A DNA stretch of 64,000 bases, from assembly GCA_963721065.1 (NCBI GenBank), contig CAVRHO010000008.1, positions 558,001 to 622,000 of the forward strand, in the 5' to 3' direction. The translations under genes and the position numbers were made by a program. Below, one piece after another: positions 55,087-64,000 of the stretch (the stretch's first letter is position 1; each line of letters begins with the position of its first letter). This DNA is from CAWBLP01 sp963721065 (lineage in GTDB: Bacteria; Pseudomonadota; Alphaproteobacteria; Acetobacterales; Acetobacteraceae). Below the pieces are notes generated by a model. The model was not told the DNA's origin. It saw only the letters and a list, made by a program, of their open reading frames with translations, and did not search any database.

Positions 55087-55842
55087 AGTTTGTCTTTCTA
55101 ACTGACGCGCTCGGTTGTGTCAAGAAATGATTCCGGCTGGTCCGCGCCCGGCGGCGGGCGGCGCTGCTCCTCCAAAAGGGTTTCTCTGCGGTGGAGCGAG
55201 CCACATTGCGGCTCTTGGGGGAGCTATCGCAGGGCTCGTGTGTGACGGGATCCCGAAAGGGGAACGCGGATCATACGCGGACGAACACGAATGCTGCCGA
55301 GTGGATGGCACTGCCGGAACGACCTGTCGCCTGGCCTTTCGCTGTGGCCGAACATGTCGGGGTTTCGGGTTCCAGAGCAGGTCTGTGAACATGCGCCGGC
55401 GGTTGCGCTGCGGGAAGACGGGCGTGGGAGCCGCGGATCAATCCAGGACCACCGCCTGGTTTACCACGAGGTTGTTGTGAGACGTGCTGCGACGATCTGC
55501 TGAACGGGAGCGCAGTGTTAGCGGATTCAAAGCTGCGCGAGTCCCGGACGGCGCGCATGGCGCGCGACCCTGAATTTCGTAGGTGCCACCACACCGTATT
55601 TGAATCCGCATTTGACTTCTCTGGTACATGGGGTGCCTCGCGCCCGGGTATCCGACGCTTCGTCCCGGACCTGTGAGGAACGCACCGCGGCCGCCTCCTG
55701 CTCCGCAGCATTCGTGTTCATCTGTGTTCATCTGTGTTCATCCGTGTTCCCGCTTGCTTCGTACCGTCTCGCCCCCGTTACGGGGAGTTGGACGCTTACG
55801 ACCGTGCCGGATTACATGGTGCGGACAGACACCGCTCATCCG
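55087..55842. repeat. Spacer with an inverted short repeat and gtgttcatct repeats
   Basis: About 750 bases without a gene. gaacacgaatgctgc at 55283-55297 is exactly inverted as gcagcattcgtgttc at 55705-55719. The second copy continues as three tandem units of the type gtgttcatc(t/c) (about 55715-55748). This resembles a dispersed bacterial spacer repeat of the form gtgttcatctgtgttcatcc. The rest is non-coding as far as I can see. Confidence 0.6.
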
Positions 55843-55955
55843 CGTCGTGGCCGGGCTTGAGGCGGCCATCTGTCCCCGGCAAGGCGTGTTCCGTTGCACC
55901 CCGACCCGATCGTCTGGGGGTAGATGGCCGGGTCAAGCCCGGCCATGACGAGAGG
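55843..55955. repeat. Dispersed palindromic repeat copy 3
   Basis: Contains gtggccgggcttgaggcggc, caaggcgtgttccgttgcac, cccgacccgatcgt and atggccgggtcaagcccggc in the same order as the copies at 2987-3098 and 18045-18150. The two outer palindromes could fold into hairpins. Read on the minus strand it gives the peptide VMAGLDPAIYPQTIGSG. Confidence 0.8.
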
Positions 55956-55978
55956 GACGCGGTCACGACATGACGGCC

Positions 55979-56058
55979 CCGGTTCCAACATGAAGCAGCC
56001 GGTTACAACATGAAGCAGCCGGTTACAACATGAAGCAACCGGTTCCGATATGAAGCAC
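55979..56058. repeat. 20-bp tandem repeat, four units
   Basis: Four consecutive 20-base units of ccggttacaacatgaagcag type: 55979-55998 (ccggttcc form), 55999-56018, 56019-56038 and 56039-56058 (more diverged). A half-degenerate unit precedes them. It directly follows dispersed repeat copy 3 and ends about 75 bases before the stop codon of the dehydratase gene read from the other strand. Confidence 0.9.
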
Positions 56059-56135
56059 CGGTGGCAGCGTGCCGCTTCCAACGCGCATGGCGCCTTCACC
56101 CACCACCATGGCCGGCCGCGCCGGGAGACGTGGCG

Positions 56136-57338
56136 CTAATACCCAGTTCGCGTGGCGCCAACTACGTAGTTCTTGCGCGGGAACTCCTCCGTATGGCTGC
56201 GCAGCGACTTGCCGGTGCGCGCCCCCATGTCGCGATACGGCCGCGCACGCAGCTTCTCGACATCGAGGTCGATGCCGATCCCCGGCGTCGTCGGCAGTTC
56301 GACGAACCCGTCCCGCACCGTCAGAGGCTGCACCGCGACCTCATCGCAGGCCGGCTTCAGGTTGATGAAGCATTCAGCGATCCAGAAGTTCGGAATCATC
56401 GCCGAAAGCTGCACCGTCGCCGCCAGCCCGACCAGCGTGGAGTTGTAGTTGTGCGGCGCCACCGCCACCGCGTGCGGCTGCGCCATCGCCGCGATGTCCA
56501 GCATGGCGCTGATGCCGCCGCAATTGCAGATATCCGGATTGATGATGTCGGCCGCCCGCGCGGCCAGGGCCTGGGTGAAGGCTTCCTTCGAATAGATCGC
56601 TTCACCTGTTACGATCGGCACGCCGGGCAGCGCGCGCCGCACTTCGGCGACCAGTTCGATGTTGTCGCACAGACAGGGTTCTTCGTACCAGCCGATGTTG
56701 AATTCGCGCAGCCGCTGGCCGATGCGGATGGCGTGGATCGGCGCCAGCCGGCGGTGCACCTCCACCAGCAGCGTGAAGTCGGGGCCGAGCGCTTCGCGCA
56801 GCGCGTGGACGTAGCGGACGACGTGGTCTTCGTCCTCGGGGTGGATGAAGCTGCGCCAGGGGCCGGGGAACGGGTCCCATTTCAGGGCGGAGAAGCCCAT
56901 TTCCTTCACCCGCAGGGCGCGTTCGACGTTCTGCTCGATGGTTTCAGTGCCGCTGGACCAGCCGTTGGCATAGGCCTTCACCCGCTCCCGCGAGGCGCCG
57001 CCCAGCATGTTGTACAGCGGCAGGTTGGCGTGTTTGGCGACGATGTCCCACAGCGCGATCTCGATCGCGCTCCAGGCCGACAGCAGGTCCAGCGAGGCGC
57101 GGCGCATCGCGTAGTCGTCGAACATCACCTGCGCGGTATGACGGATGCTGAAGGCGCTGCGGCCGATGACATACTGCGACATGGTCTGCAGCAATTGCTG
57201 GGTGACCAGTTCCTTGCCCGGGGTCACGTAGGCCTCGCCCCAGCCGTGCAGGCCGGTGTCGGTTTCCACGCGGCAGAACAGCAGGTTCTTCCCGGTGCCG
57301 GGGTCGAACAGGAAAGTCTCGATGCGGGCGATCTTCAT
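56136..57338 (-). CDS. Mandelate racemase/muconate lactonizing enzyme superfamily protein (acid-sugar dehydratase-like)
   Basis: A 400-residue enolase-superfamily enzyme. N-terminal capping domain begins KIARIETFLFDPGTGKNLLF. In the barrel: the strand-2 Lys in ALKWDPFPGP (K153), metal ligands in LLVEVHRRLAP (E193), WYEEPCLCDN (E219/E220) and VTGEAIYS (E246), and the general base H296 in VAPHNYNS. EVHRR in place of the usual DAN or DVHxR is uncommon. Family members dehydrate acid sugars such as mannonate or galactonate. Divergent from an enoyl-CoA hydratase gene with 78 bases between; start at ATG 57338. Confidence 0.88.
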   Translation of the reverse strand: MKIARIETFLFDPGTGKNLLFCRVETDTGLHGWGEAYVTPGKELVTQQLLQTMSQYVIGRSAFSIRHTAQVMFDDYAMRRASLDLLSAWSAIEIALWDIVAKHANLPLYNMLGGASRERVKAYANGWSSGTETIEQNVERALRVKEMGFSALKWDPFPGPWRSFIHPEDEDHVVRYVHALREALGPDFTLLVEVHRRLAPIHAIRIGQRLREFNIGWYEEPCLCDNIELVAEVRRALPGVPIVTGEAIYSKEAFTQALAARAADIINPDICNCGGISAMLDIAAMAQPHAVAVAPHNYNSTLVGLAATVQLSAMIPNFWIAECFINLKPACDEVAVQPLTVRDGFVELPTTPGIGIDLDVEKLRARPYRDMGARTGKSLRSHTEEFPRKNYVVGATRTGY

Positions 57339-57416
57339 GGACGCGCTCCGGTCCCCCTTGTGTGGCCGCGACTGTACGCCTCTGATCGTCGGGCGAGCAA
57401 CCGACCGGAGGAAACG

Positions 57417-58271
57417 ATGGACTTCGAACAGATCCGCTACGAACTGCAGGGCACCACGGCGATCGTCACGCTGAACCGGCCGGAGCGGCGCAACGCGCTC
57501 AGCGGCAAGCTGCTGCGCGAGCTGAACGCGGCACTGCTGGAGGCAGACGAGCACAACGCGGTGCACTGCGTGGTGCTGCGCGGCGCCGGCCCGCATTTCT
57601 GCGCCGGGGCCGATCTGACGGAATATTCGTCCGGCCGCGGCCCGGAGTATCGCGGGCGGCAGGAGATCGACGACGACATCTGGCGGCTGGAACAGGGCCA
57701 GCGGCTGCGCATCGCGCTGTTCGATATCCACAAGCCGGTGATTGCCCAGGTGCACGGCACCTGCATCGGCATCGGCACGGAACTCGCGTGGTTCTGCGAC
57801 ATGGTGATCGTCGCCGACGATGCCCGCATCGGTTTCCCGCCGACGCGCGACCTGGGCACGCCGCCGGGTTCCATGTGGCTGTACCATTGCGGGCCGCAAT
57901 GGGCGAAGCGGCTGCTGCTGACCGGCGACAGCCTGACCGGCAAGGACGCGGCGGAGATCGGGCTGGCGCTGAAGTCCTATCCGGCCGACCAGTTGCAGAC
58001 CGAGGTGATGCGCCTGGCCGACCGCATGGGCCTGGTCGATCCGCATTTGCTGTCGGCCAACAAGCGCATCGTCAATCTCGGCCTGGAGCTGATGGGCGCG
58101 CGCACGGTGCAGCGCATCGGCGCGGAGATCGACGCGCGCGGCCACCTGGCCCCGAAGGCGCGGGCGTTCCGCGAGACCATGAAGCAGCACGGGGTGAAGC
58201 ACGCGTTCCAGCAGCGTGATGCCGCGTTCGGCAGCGGCTACGCGTCGGTGCACGGGCGCGATCCGGACTGA
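57417..58271 (+). CDS. Enoyl-CoA hydratase/isomerase family protein
   Basis: A 284-residue crotonase. IVTLNRPERRNALSGKLLRE and GAGPHFCAGADLTEYS give the oxyanion hole; HGTCIGIGTELAWFCDMVIV holds the second oxyanion region; FPPTRDLGTPPGSMWL lies where the catalytic Glu/second acid of hydratases usually is, with D145 the best candidate. The Glu pair of classical hydratases is not complete, so it may be another crotonase reaction (isomerase, dehalogenase or decarboxylase type). A strong ggaggaaacg precedes the ATG. Divergent from the dehydratase; followed by an oxidoreductase. Confidence 0.9.
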   Translation: MDFEQIRYELQGTTAIVTLNRPERRNALSGKLLRELNAALLEADEHNAVHCVVLRGAGPHFCAGADLTEYSSGRGPEYRGRQEIDDDIWRLEQGQRLRIALFDIHKPVIAQVHGTCIGIGTELAWFCDMVIVADDARIGFPPTRDLGTPPGSMWLYHCGPQWAKRLLLTGDSLTGKDAAEIGLALKSYPADQLQTEVMRLADRMGLVDPHLLSANKRIVNLGLELMGARTVQRIGAEIDARGHLAPKARAFRETMKQHGVKHAFQQRDAAFGSGYASVHGRDPD

Positions 58272-58363
58272 GCCTGCGTTCGCGGCGCGGGCGGGGCCGA
58301 TCGGTGGTCCCGCCCGTGCCGCGCTGCTACCCTCGGCGCAGTTCGCGTGCACAGGAGGCGCCC

Positions 58364-59290
58364 ATGCTCGCGCTGGTCAACACCCCCGACGGCCCGGCCC
58401 CGCTGGAACTGCGCGACCAGCCGGAACCGCAGCCCGCGGCGAACCAGGCGCTGGTCGCCGTGCGTGCCTTCTCGCTCAACCGCGGGGAGCTGCGGTCCTT
58501 CCGCAACAACCCGGAAGGCTGGGTGCCGGGCCAGGACATCAGCGGCGAGATCCTGCGCCCGGCCGCCGACGGCAGCAGCCCGCCGGCCGGCACCCGCATC
58601 GTGGCGCTGACCGACGATGGCGGCTGGGCCGAGCGGATTGCGGTGCCGTCGCACCGGATCGCGGTGCTGCCGCAAAGCGTGAGCACCGCCGCCGCCGCGG
58701 TGCTGCCGGTTGCCGGCCTCACCGCTCTCCGCACCCTCCGCCACGGCGCCCCCCTGCTCGGCCGCCGCGTGCTGATCACCGGGGCGGCCGGCGGGGTGGG
58801 CCATCTGGCGGTGCAGCTGGCGGCGCGCTCGGGCGCGCTGGTGACCGCCGTGGTCGGCGCGCCGGAGCGGGGCGACGGTCTGCGCGACCTGGGCGCGGCC
58901 GAGGTCGTGGTCGGCATCGACTCGGCGCAGGGCCGGTTCGCGCTGATCCTGGAATCGGCCGGCGGTGCGTCGTTGTGTTCGGCGCTGCGCCTGGTGGAAC
59001 CGAACGGCACCGTCGTGGTGTTCGGCAATTCCTCGGGCGAGACGAGTACGGTCAGCTTCGCCGACTTCCGTGCCGCGCAGAACGCCCGGCTGCAGAGTTT
59101 CTTCTATTTCACCAGCGGTCCCGAGGCGCAGTTCGCCCCCGACCTGGCACTGCTGGTCTCGCTGATCGCGGCCGGTTCCCTGCGGCCGCGCATCGGGTCG
59201 GAACGCAGTTGGCGTGACATCGCCGCGGTCGCGCCGCTGCTACGGGATCGTAAGATTAACGGTAAGGCCGTGTTCCGCGTCGGCGATTGA
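58364..59290 (+). CDS. Zinc-free quinone oxidoreductase-like MDR protein
   Basis: A 308-residue medium-chain dehydrogenase/reductase. N-terminal GroES-like domain (FSLNRGELRSFRNN, VPGQDISGEIL), then LPVAGLTALRTLRHG and the NADP motif VLITGAAGGVGHLAVQLAAR (near 143-162). The catalytic zinc ligands of alcohol dehydrogenases are absent, as in quinone oxidoreductase and enoyl reductase members. Starts 92 bases after the enoyl-CoA hydratase gene with an aggagg-type site, so it may share its transcript. Confidence 0.9.
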   Translation: MLALVNTPDGPAPLELRDQPEPQPAANQALVAVRAFSLNRGELRSFRNNPEGWVPGQDISGEILRPAADGSSPPAGTRIVALTDDGGWAERIAVPSHRIAVLPQSVSTAAAAVLPVAGLTALRTLRHGAPLLGRRVLITGAAGGVGHLAVQLAARSGALVTAVVGAPERGDGLRDLGAAEVVVGIDSAQGRFALILESAGGASLCSALRLVEPNGTVVVFGNSSGETSTVSFADFRAAQNARLQSFFYFTSGPEAQFAPDLALLVSLIAAGSLRPRIGSERSWRDIAAVAPLLRDRKINGKAVFRVGD

Positions 59291-59469
59291 GCGCCAGCCG
59301 TACTGTACCGCACCGCGTCGTGCCGCGCGGTACCGTTGCGGTCGATCAACTCTGCCCATCGAGGGAGAAAATTCGCCAGAGATTTCCGGGCGTTTCTTGA
59401 CTATCCGTCACAGACGCGCGATTGTTGCGTAATCCGATAACAGCGCGCAGACGGAACAGAGGCACGGTA

Positions 59470-61293
59470 GTGGCACCACGGGGGGACGGCCAAGGATCGC
59501 GGCGACGTGCGGCGGCGGTTTCGGTCGCGAGACATGCGTTGTTCGCGACCGTCGCGTTATCCGGCATTCTGCTTGCCGGGCCTGTCCTGGCACAGACGGC
59601 ATCGCCGCCGGCGCGGCCCGCGGGGCGTGTGCCGCAGGGCTCACCGATTCCGCGCATCATGCCCCCCTCGGCGCCATCGGTCGCGCCGGGCACGAAAACG
59701 CCTGCCCTGCCGCCGCCCGGCACCGAGGTGCCGAATTGCACGGTTCGCGTCACCAGCGTCGGGGTTGACGGCGTCACCGCGTTCAAGAAGGGCGCCTTCG
59801 CCAAGGAGATCGCCGGGCTGACGGGATCGGCGGTGCCGCTGCGTCGCATCGACGCCGCGCGCCAGGCGATTCTGCAGAAATACCGTTCATCCGGGTATGT
59901 GCTCAGCACGGTCTCGGCGCATCTGGACGCCGCCGGCAAGCTGCGCTTCATCGTCACCGAGGGTCACATCGCCAGCGTCAAGCTGGACGGCAATATCGGC
60001 CCGGCCGGCACCCAGGTGCTGCGCTTCCTGCGCCGGCTGACCGAGCACACGCCGATCGATTCGGCCACGCTGGAACGGTACCTGTTGCTGGCACAGGACG
60101 TGCCGGGCGTGACCTTGCATGCGGTGCTGGAACCGTCCGCCGATGAACCGGGTGCGCTGAACCTGATCGCGCGCGTCAAGCGCAAGCCGGTGTCCGGCCT
60201 GCTGACGTTCGACAATCGCGCCTTCGACCAGACCGGCCCGATCGAGGGCCTGGGCGTGCTGGACTTCAACAGCTTCACCGAGTTCGGCGAACAGACCCAG
60301 GTCTCCTGGTATCATACGTTCCCCAACAGCCAGAACTTCGGTCAGATCTCCGAGCAAATGTTCCTGGGCAGCTCGGGCCTGCAGCTGCGGGTCTATGCCG
60401 GCACCGGCCTTGCGATTCCCACCGGCGGCGGCAGCAACGCGCTGTCGCTGCTGGACTACCACGGCCGCACCTCGGTGTTCGGCGGCACGCTGACCTATCC
60501 GGTGATCCGGTCGCGCCAGCAGACGCTGGATGTCTATCTGTCCTTCGATGCGATCGAATCGGAAGTCCGCACCGACACCGCCACGGGTACCCTGTCCCGC
60601 GCCAACTATGATTCGCTGCGTGTTCTGCGCCTGGGGGAGGACTATGCCCGGTCCGATATCCTGCTGGGTGCCAGCCGGGCGGCGGTCAACGCGGTTTCCT
60701 TCCGGGTGTCGCAGGGGCTGAACGCGCTGGGCGCCGAACCCAACGACGTCAACGATTTGCGCCAGGCGCCGCGCGCCAACGAGCAGACCAACTTCACCAA
60801 GATCAACTTCGAGGTAAGCCGCACCCAGACCCTGTTCTCTCCCTGGCAGGGGGCGAGCGTGGCGCTGATGGGGCTGGTCACCGGCCAGTGGAGCGGCGAC
60901 ATCCTGCCGCCGGCCGAACAGTTCTATCTCGGCGGTGCGCGCTTCACGCGTGGTTACTATGCCGGACAGGTCGCCGGTGACAAAGCGCTGGCGGCCACGG
61001 CCGAACTGCACCTGAACACGGCGTGGGACCTGTCCAAGTGGCATCTGCCGAAGGACATCGCGACACAGTTCTACGTGTTCTACGACTGGGGTGAGACCTG
61101 GCAGAACGCCAACGACATCCCGGCCGCCATGATCTCCTCGGCCGGCGGCGGCATGCGTGCCCAGGTCACGAGCCATTTCGAGGTCGATCTCGAGGCGCTG
61201 GCGCGCTTCAACAAATACCCGAACGGCGGCCCGCCGAACGTTTCGGCGCTGAACGGGATTGGTTTGTACTGGCGTCTGCTGGGACGCTTCTGA
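59470..61293 (+). CDS. Two-partner secretion transporter TpsB (ShlB/FhaC/HecB family)
   Basis: About 607 residues. A signal peptide (ALFATVALSGILLAGPVLAQ) with cleavage after LAQ, a Pro-rich linker, POTRA domains (about 90-230; FIVTEGHIASVKLDGNIGPA, TEHTPIDSATLERYLLLAQD) and a 16-strand outer-membrane barrel with the conserved YLGGARFTRGYYAGQVAGDK (VRGY-type plug motif) near 510. It exports the FHA-type protein encoded next. GTG 59470 has agagg about 8 bases upstream; a TTG at 59422 would add 16 Arg-rich residues. The gene pair is separated by 63 bases, in the usual B-then-A order. Confidence 0.92.
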   Translation: MAPRGDGQGSRRRAAAVSVARHALFATVALSGILLAGPVLAQTASPPARPAGRVPQGSPIPRIMPPSAPSVAPGTKTPALPPPGTEVPNCTVRVTSVGVDGVTAFKKGAFAKEIAGLTGSAVPLRRIDAARQAILQKYRSSGYVLSTVSAHLDAAGKLRFIVTEGHIASVKLDGNIGPAGTQVLRFLRRLTEHTPIDSATLERYLLLAQDVPGVTLHAVLEPSADEPGALNLIARVKRKPVSGLLTFDNRAFDQTGPIEGLGVLDFNSFTEFGEQTQVSWYHTFPNSQNFGQISEQMFLGSSGLQLRVYAGTGLAIPTGGGSNALSLLDYHGRTSVFGGTLTYPVIRSRQQTLDVYLSFDAIESEVRTDTATGTLSRANYDSLRVLRLGEDYARSDILLGASRAAVNAVSFRVSQGLNALGAEPNDVNDLRQAPRANEQTNFTKINFEVSRTQTLFSPWQGASVALMGLVTGQWSGDILPPAEQFYLGGARFTRGYYAGQVAGDKALAATAELHLNTAWDLSKWHLPKDIATQFYVFYDWGETWQNANDIPAAMISSAGGGMRAQVTSHFEVDLEALARFNKYPNGGPPNVSALNGIGLYWRLLGRF

Positions 61294-61356
61294 CATACGC
61301 ACTGCGGATGATTGCGTGATCATCACGATCATCCGGACGGCGAGGGAACTGATCGA

Positions 61357-64000
61357 ATGGCCAAGCCGCGACGCAAGGAATCCGTGAAGCTGCTGGGTGT
61401 CACGCGGCGGAAGCGTGGCGCGCTGATGATGAGCACGGCGCTGCAGGCCACCGTGGTGGTGGTGCTTGCGGTGCCGGGCCTGTCACAGCCGGCAGCGGCC
61501 CAACCGGCGCCGAACGCACGCCCGACGGGTGCCAGGGTGATCGCCGGTTCGGCCAATGTCAGCCAGCAGCCGCACCAGACCACGATCGACCAGGCGAGCA
61601 ACCGCGCCGCGCTGAGCTTCAAGACCTACAATGTCGGCAGCCAGCAGAGCGTCGTCTATCACCAGCCGTCGGCCAGGTCGGTAACCCTGAACCGGGTGGA
61701 AGGGTCCAACCCGTCACAGATCGCCGGGCGCATCCAGGCCAACGGGCGCATCGTGCTGATGAACCAGGCCGGCGTCACCTTCTACAAGGGGGCGCAGGTC
61801 AACACCAACGGGCTGATGGTCACCGCGGCCAGCATGTCCGACGGTGCGATGAAGTCCTTCGTCAACACCGGCGTGATGAATTTCGACCGTTCGGCCGATC
61901 CGAACGCGCGGGTGGAAAACCGCGGCAACATCACCATCAAGCAGGCCGGACTGGCTGCGCTGGTGGCGCCGTCGGTCGCGAACTCCGGCACCATCACGGC
62001 GAAACTTGGTCACGTGGTGCTCGCCGGCGCCAGGAAGACGACGGTGGACATGTACGGCGACGGCCTGGTGTCGCTCGACGTGTCCGGCCAGGTCACGAAA
62101 GCGCCGTTGGGGCCGGACGGCAAGCCGGTTACCGCGCTGGTGACCAATACCGGGGTGATCCGCGCCGATGGCGGCACGGTGCAACTGACGGCGCGCCAGG
62201 CCGACGGCGTGGTGACGACGCTGGTCGATGCCGGCGGACGGATCAGCGCCAACAGCGTGGCCGGCAGGACCGGCTCCATTGCGCTGAACGGCGTGGGCGG
62301 CGGGATCGTCGTGCAGGGGCAGTTGTCCGCGGCCGGACAGGTGGCGGGCAGCAAGGGCGGCGTCATCGCGGTCAACACCGGCGGCAATGTCACCGTCGCG
62401 TCCACCGCGCGCATCGACGCGTCCGGCCAGGCCGGCGGCGGTACGGTGGCGCTGGGCACCACCCTGGCGCGCGCCAAGGGCGGGCCGGGTGTCACGCCGA
62501 CGCTGACGGCGGCACATGTGACGGTGGCAAAGGGTGCGTCCATCCACGCCGACGCCACCGCCAAAGGCGATGGCGGGGATGTCACGGCGCTGTCCACCAG
62601 GACCACGACGATGGACGGCGACATCAGCGCCAAGGGCGGCCCGCAGGGCGGCAACGGCGGGAGCGTCGAGGTTTCCGGCAAGACGGTCGGAATCACCGGC
62701 TCGATCGACGTGTCGGCCCCACAGGGTGCGACCGGGAGCATCCTGCTCGATCCCGACTACCTGAACATCGTCGCACAGGGCTCCGGCGGCACCGAGGATG
62801 GCAACTTCGGGACAAACACGGGCACGGTCGCCGCCGGCGACGGCCTGACCGGTGCGCCGGATACGCTGTCGAACGGCGTTCTCAACGCCTTCAACGGCAA
62901 TGTGCGGTTGCAGGCGAACAAGACCATTACGGTCGCCGGCGACATAAGCCTGACCAAAGCGCCAAACCTGGATCTCACGCTCGATGCCGGCGGCAGCATC
63001 ACCGTGAATGCCGGCATCGGCGTCACCGCCTCGGGCAACGTGACGTTTGCCACCGGCGACGCCGCCCCGGGTACCATCACGCCGCAGGCCTCGCCACAGA
63101 TCTCGCTGCTGGGCTCCGTCACCTCCACCGGCGGCACCGTCAACCTGCTGTCGGGAACCGGCGGGACGATCAGCATTTCCGCGCCGGTCTCCGCTGCGAC
63201 CACCGCCAACCTGACATCCGGCAGCGGCGGCATCACGCTGAACGGCGGCGGCGCCGTCACCGCGACCACCGTCACGCTGAATGGCGGCACCGGCACCCTG
63301 GCGCTCGGGTCGGCCACGATCGGCAAGACCGGCGGCACGCTGGACCTGGCCAGCGGCGCCGCGGTGACCCAGGCCAACACCGGCACGATCGCGGCCACCA
63401 CGCTGCAAAGCAGCGGCAGCATCGCCCACAATGTGGATCTGGCCGGCACCGCCAACGCGGTCGGCACGATCGCCGACTTCGCGCTGGGCGGCAATTTCAC
63501 ACTGAAGGATTCCAAGGCGCTGGCGGTGAACGGCGCGCTGTCGGCGACGTCCGGCAACGTGCTGCTGCAGACCAGCGACCCGGCCGGCATCACCGTCAAT
63601 GGCTCCATCGCCGCCCGCGTCGTCGGCGGGTTGGCCTCCTTCCAGGCCGACAAGCTGGCGATCGCGTCCGGCACCGGCACCATCACCGGCGGCACGTTCG
63701 AATTCGCCCCGAACAGCGGCGCCATCACCATCGGCGGCAGCGGCAACGCGCTCGCCTCGCTGGCCGGCGTCGCACCGGCACCGTCCGGATTGGCCAGGTC
63801 GCCGGCTCCACCACGGCAACCGGCATCACCCTGGGCGGCGCGTTCGACGCCAACGGGCTGCCGCTGGAACTCTATGCGAACGGCGCGATCACGGAAGGCA
63901 GCTTCGCGCTGACCAATGTCGCGACGCTGAGCGGCGTCGCCAATTCGGTGACGCTGACCAACACCGGCAACAGCATCACCCAGCTTGGGTCCTTCTCCGC
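61357..64000 (+). CDS. FHA-type exoprotein TpsA, partial at window end, apparent frameshift near 63765
   Basis: A large secreted adhesin-like protein. After a long signal region (MMSTALQATVVVVLAVPGLS) comes the filamentous-hemagglutinin N-terminal TPS domain: SARSVTLNRVEGSNPSQIAG, RIVLMNQAGVTFYKGAQVNT and NGLMVTAASM, corresponding to the NPNGI region. From about residue 250 to the end it is Gly/Thr/Ser-rich beta-helical repeats. The open frame stops at 63912, but from about 63765 another frame continues the same texture (GSTTATGITLGGAFDANGLP, TLTNTGNSITQLGSFS) to the window end, so one base was lost or gained. Exported by the TpsB protein upstream. Its target is unknown. Confidence 0.85.

Noticed and set aside
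55979..56058. CRISPR array
   Set aside because: The 20-bp units are directly adjacent without spacers, and there are no cas genes. No other array-like pattern was seen in the window.
61714..63819. 701-residue minus-strand frame opposite the FHA-type gene
   Set aside because: Antisense of a repetitive Gly/Thr-rich gene; low-complexity and no family resemblance.

Overview
The window is GC-rich, gene-dense bacterial DNA that looks like an alphaproteobacterium of the Rhodospirillales, most likely Acetobacteraceae. The reasons are a Ros/MucR zinc-finger regulator, the UbiA and RecR-YbaB-DnaX-ffs arrangement, DUF6496, DUF5985 and DUF6635-like genes, and palindromic intergenic repeats that translate as 'MAGLDPAI...GSG' peptides, which are common in alphaproteobacterial spacers. 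This placement is an inference from protein flavour; there is no rRNA gene to confirm it.

Layout. 0-2.9 kb: end of a branched-chain amino acid ABC transporter operon with a LivM-LivG fusion. 3.3-7.3 kb: a beta-keto acid cleavage enzyme, then a YjfJ/YjfL/YjfK-like trio (PspA, DUF350, DUF2491). 7.8 kb: tRNA-Arg(CCU). 8.4-14.1 kb: a decayed accessory segment behind that tRNA with a type VI secretion cargo module (DUF4123 adaptor, frameshifted lipase effector, ankyrin immunity candidate) and a broken SNF2-type helicase. 14.5-24.1 kb: housekeeping genes (DUF188, DEAD-box helicase, GST, PEBP, YecA-like, UbiA, an ETFB-methyltransferase-like protein, RecR). 24.3-26.8 kb: ybaB, dnaX and the 4.5S SRP RNA. 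27.2-35.4 kb: a second accessory segment with a shortened IS66 element, an IS1380 element, the frameshifted remains of a large secreted modular protein and a Phd/RelE-type toxin-antitoxin pair. 35.5-50.0 kb: metabolic and regulatory genes (M81 metallopeptidase, MucR, methyltransferase, Crp/Fnr, flavin monooxygenase, SDR, cupin, LuxR, RidA). 49.5-54.2 kb: ruvC, yebC, zapE and an inositol-phosphatase/ADP-ribosylglycohydrolase fusion. 56.1-59.3 kb: an enolase-superfamily dehydratase divergent from an enoyl-CoA hydratase and a quinone oxidoreductase. 59.4 kb to the end: a two-partner secretion system, the TpsB transporter followed by a FHA-type exoprotein that runs off the window.

How genes work together. 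Clear functional groups are the Liv transporter; the PspA/DUF350/DUF2491 envelope group; the T6SS adaptor-effector-immunity cassette; ybaB-dnaX with recR nearby; yebC-ruvC; the toxin-antitoxin pair; and TpsB-TpsA.

A recurring oddity is the number of single frameshifts. They are dense in the two accessory segments, where they look like true decay, but also hit otherwise good genes (DUF2491, mucR, a small gene at 47.6 kb, the fusion protein's tail, the TPS exoprotein). Either this genome is shedding genes or the assembly carries indel errors. The spacers hold at least two dispersed palindromic repeat families and several tandem repeats of 16-20 bp units.
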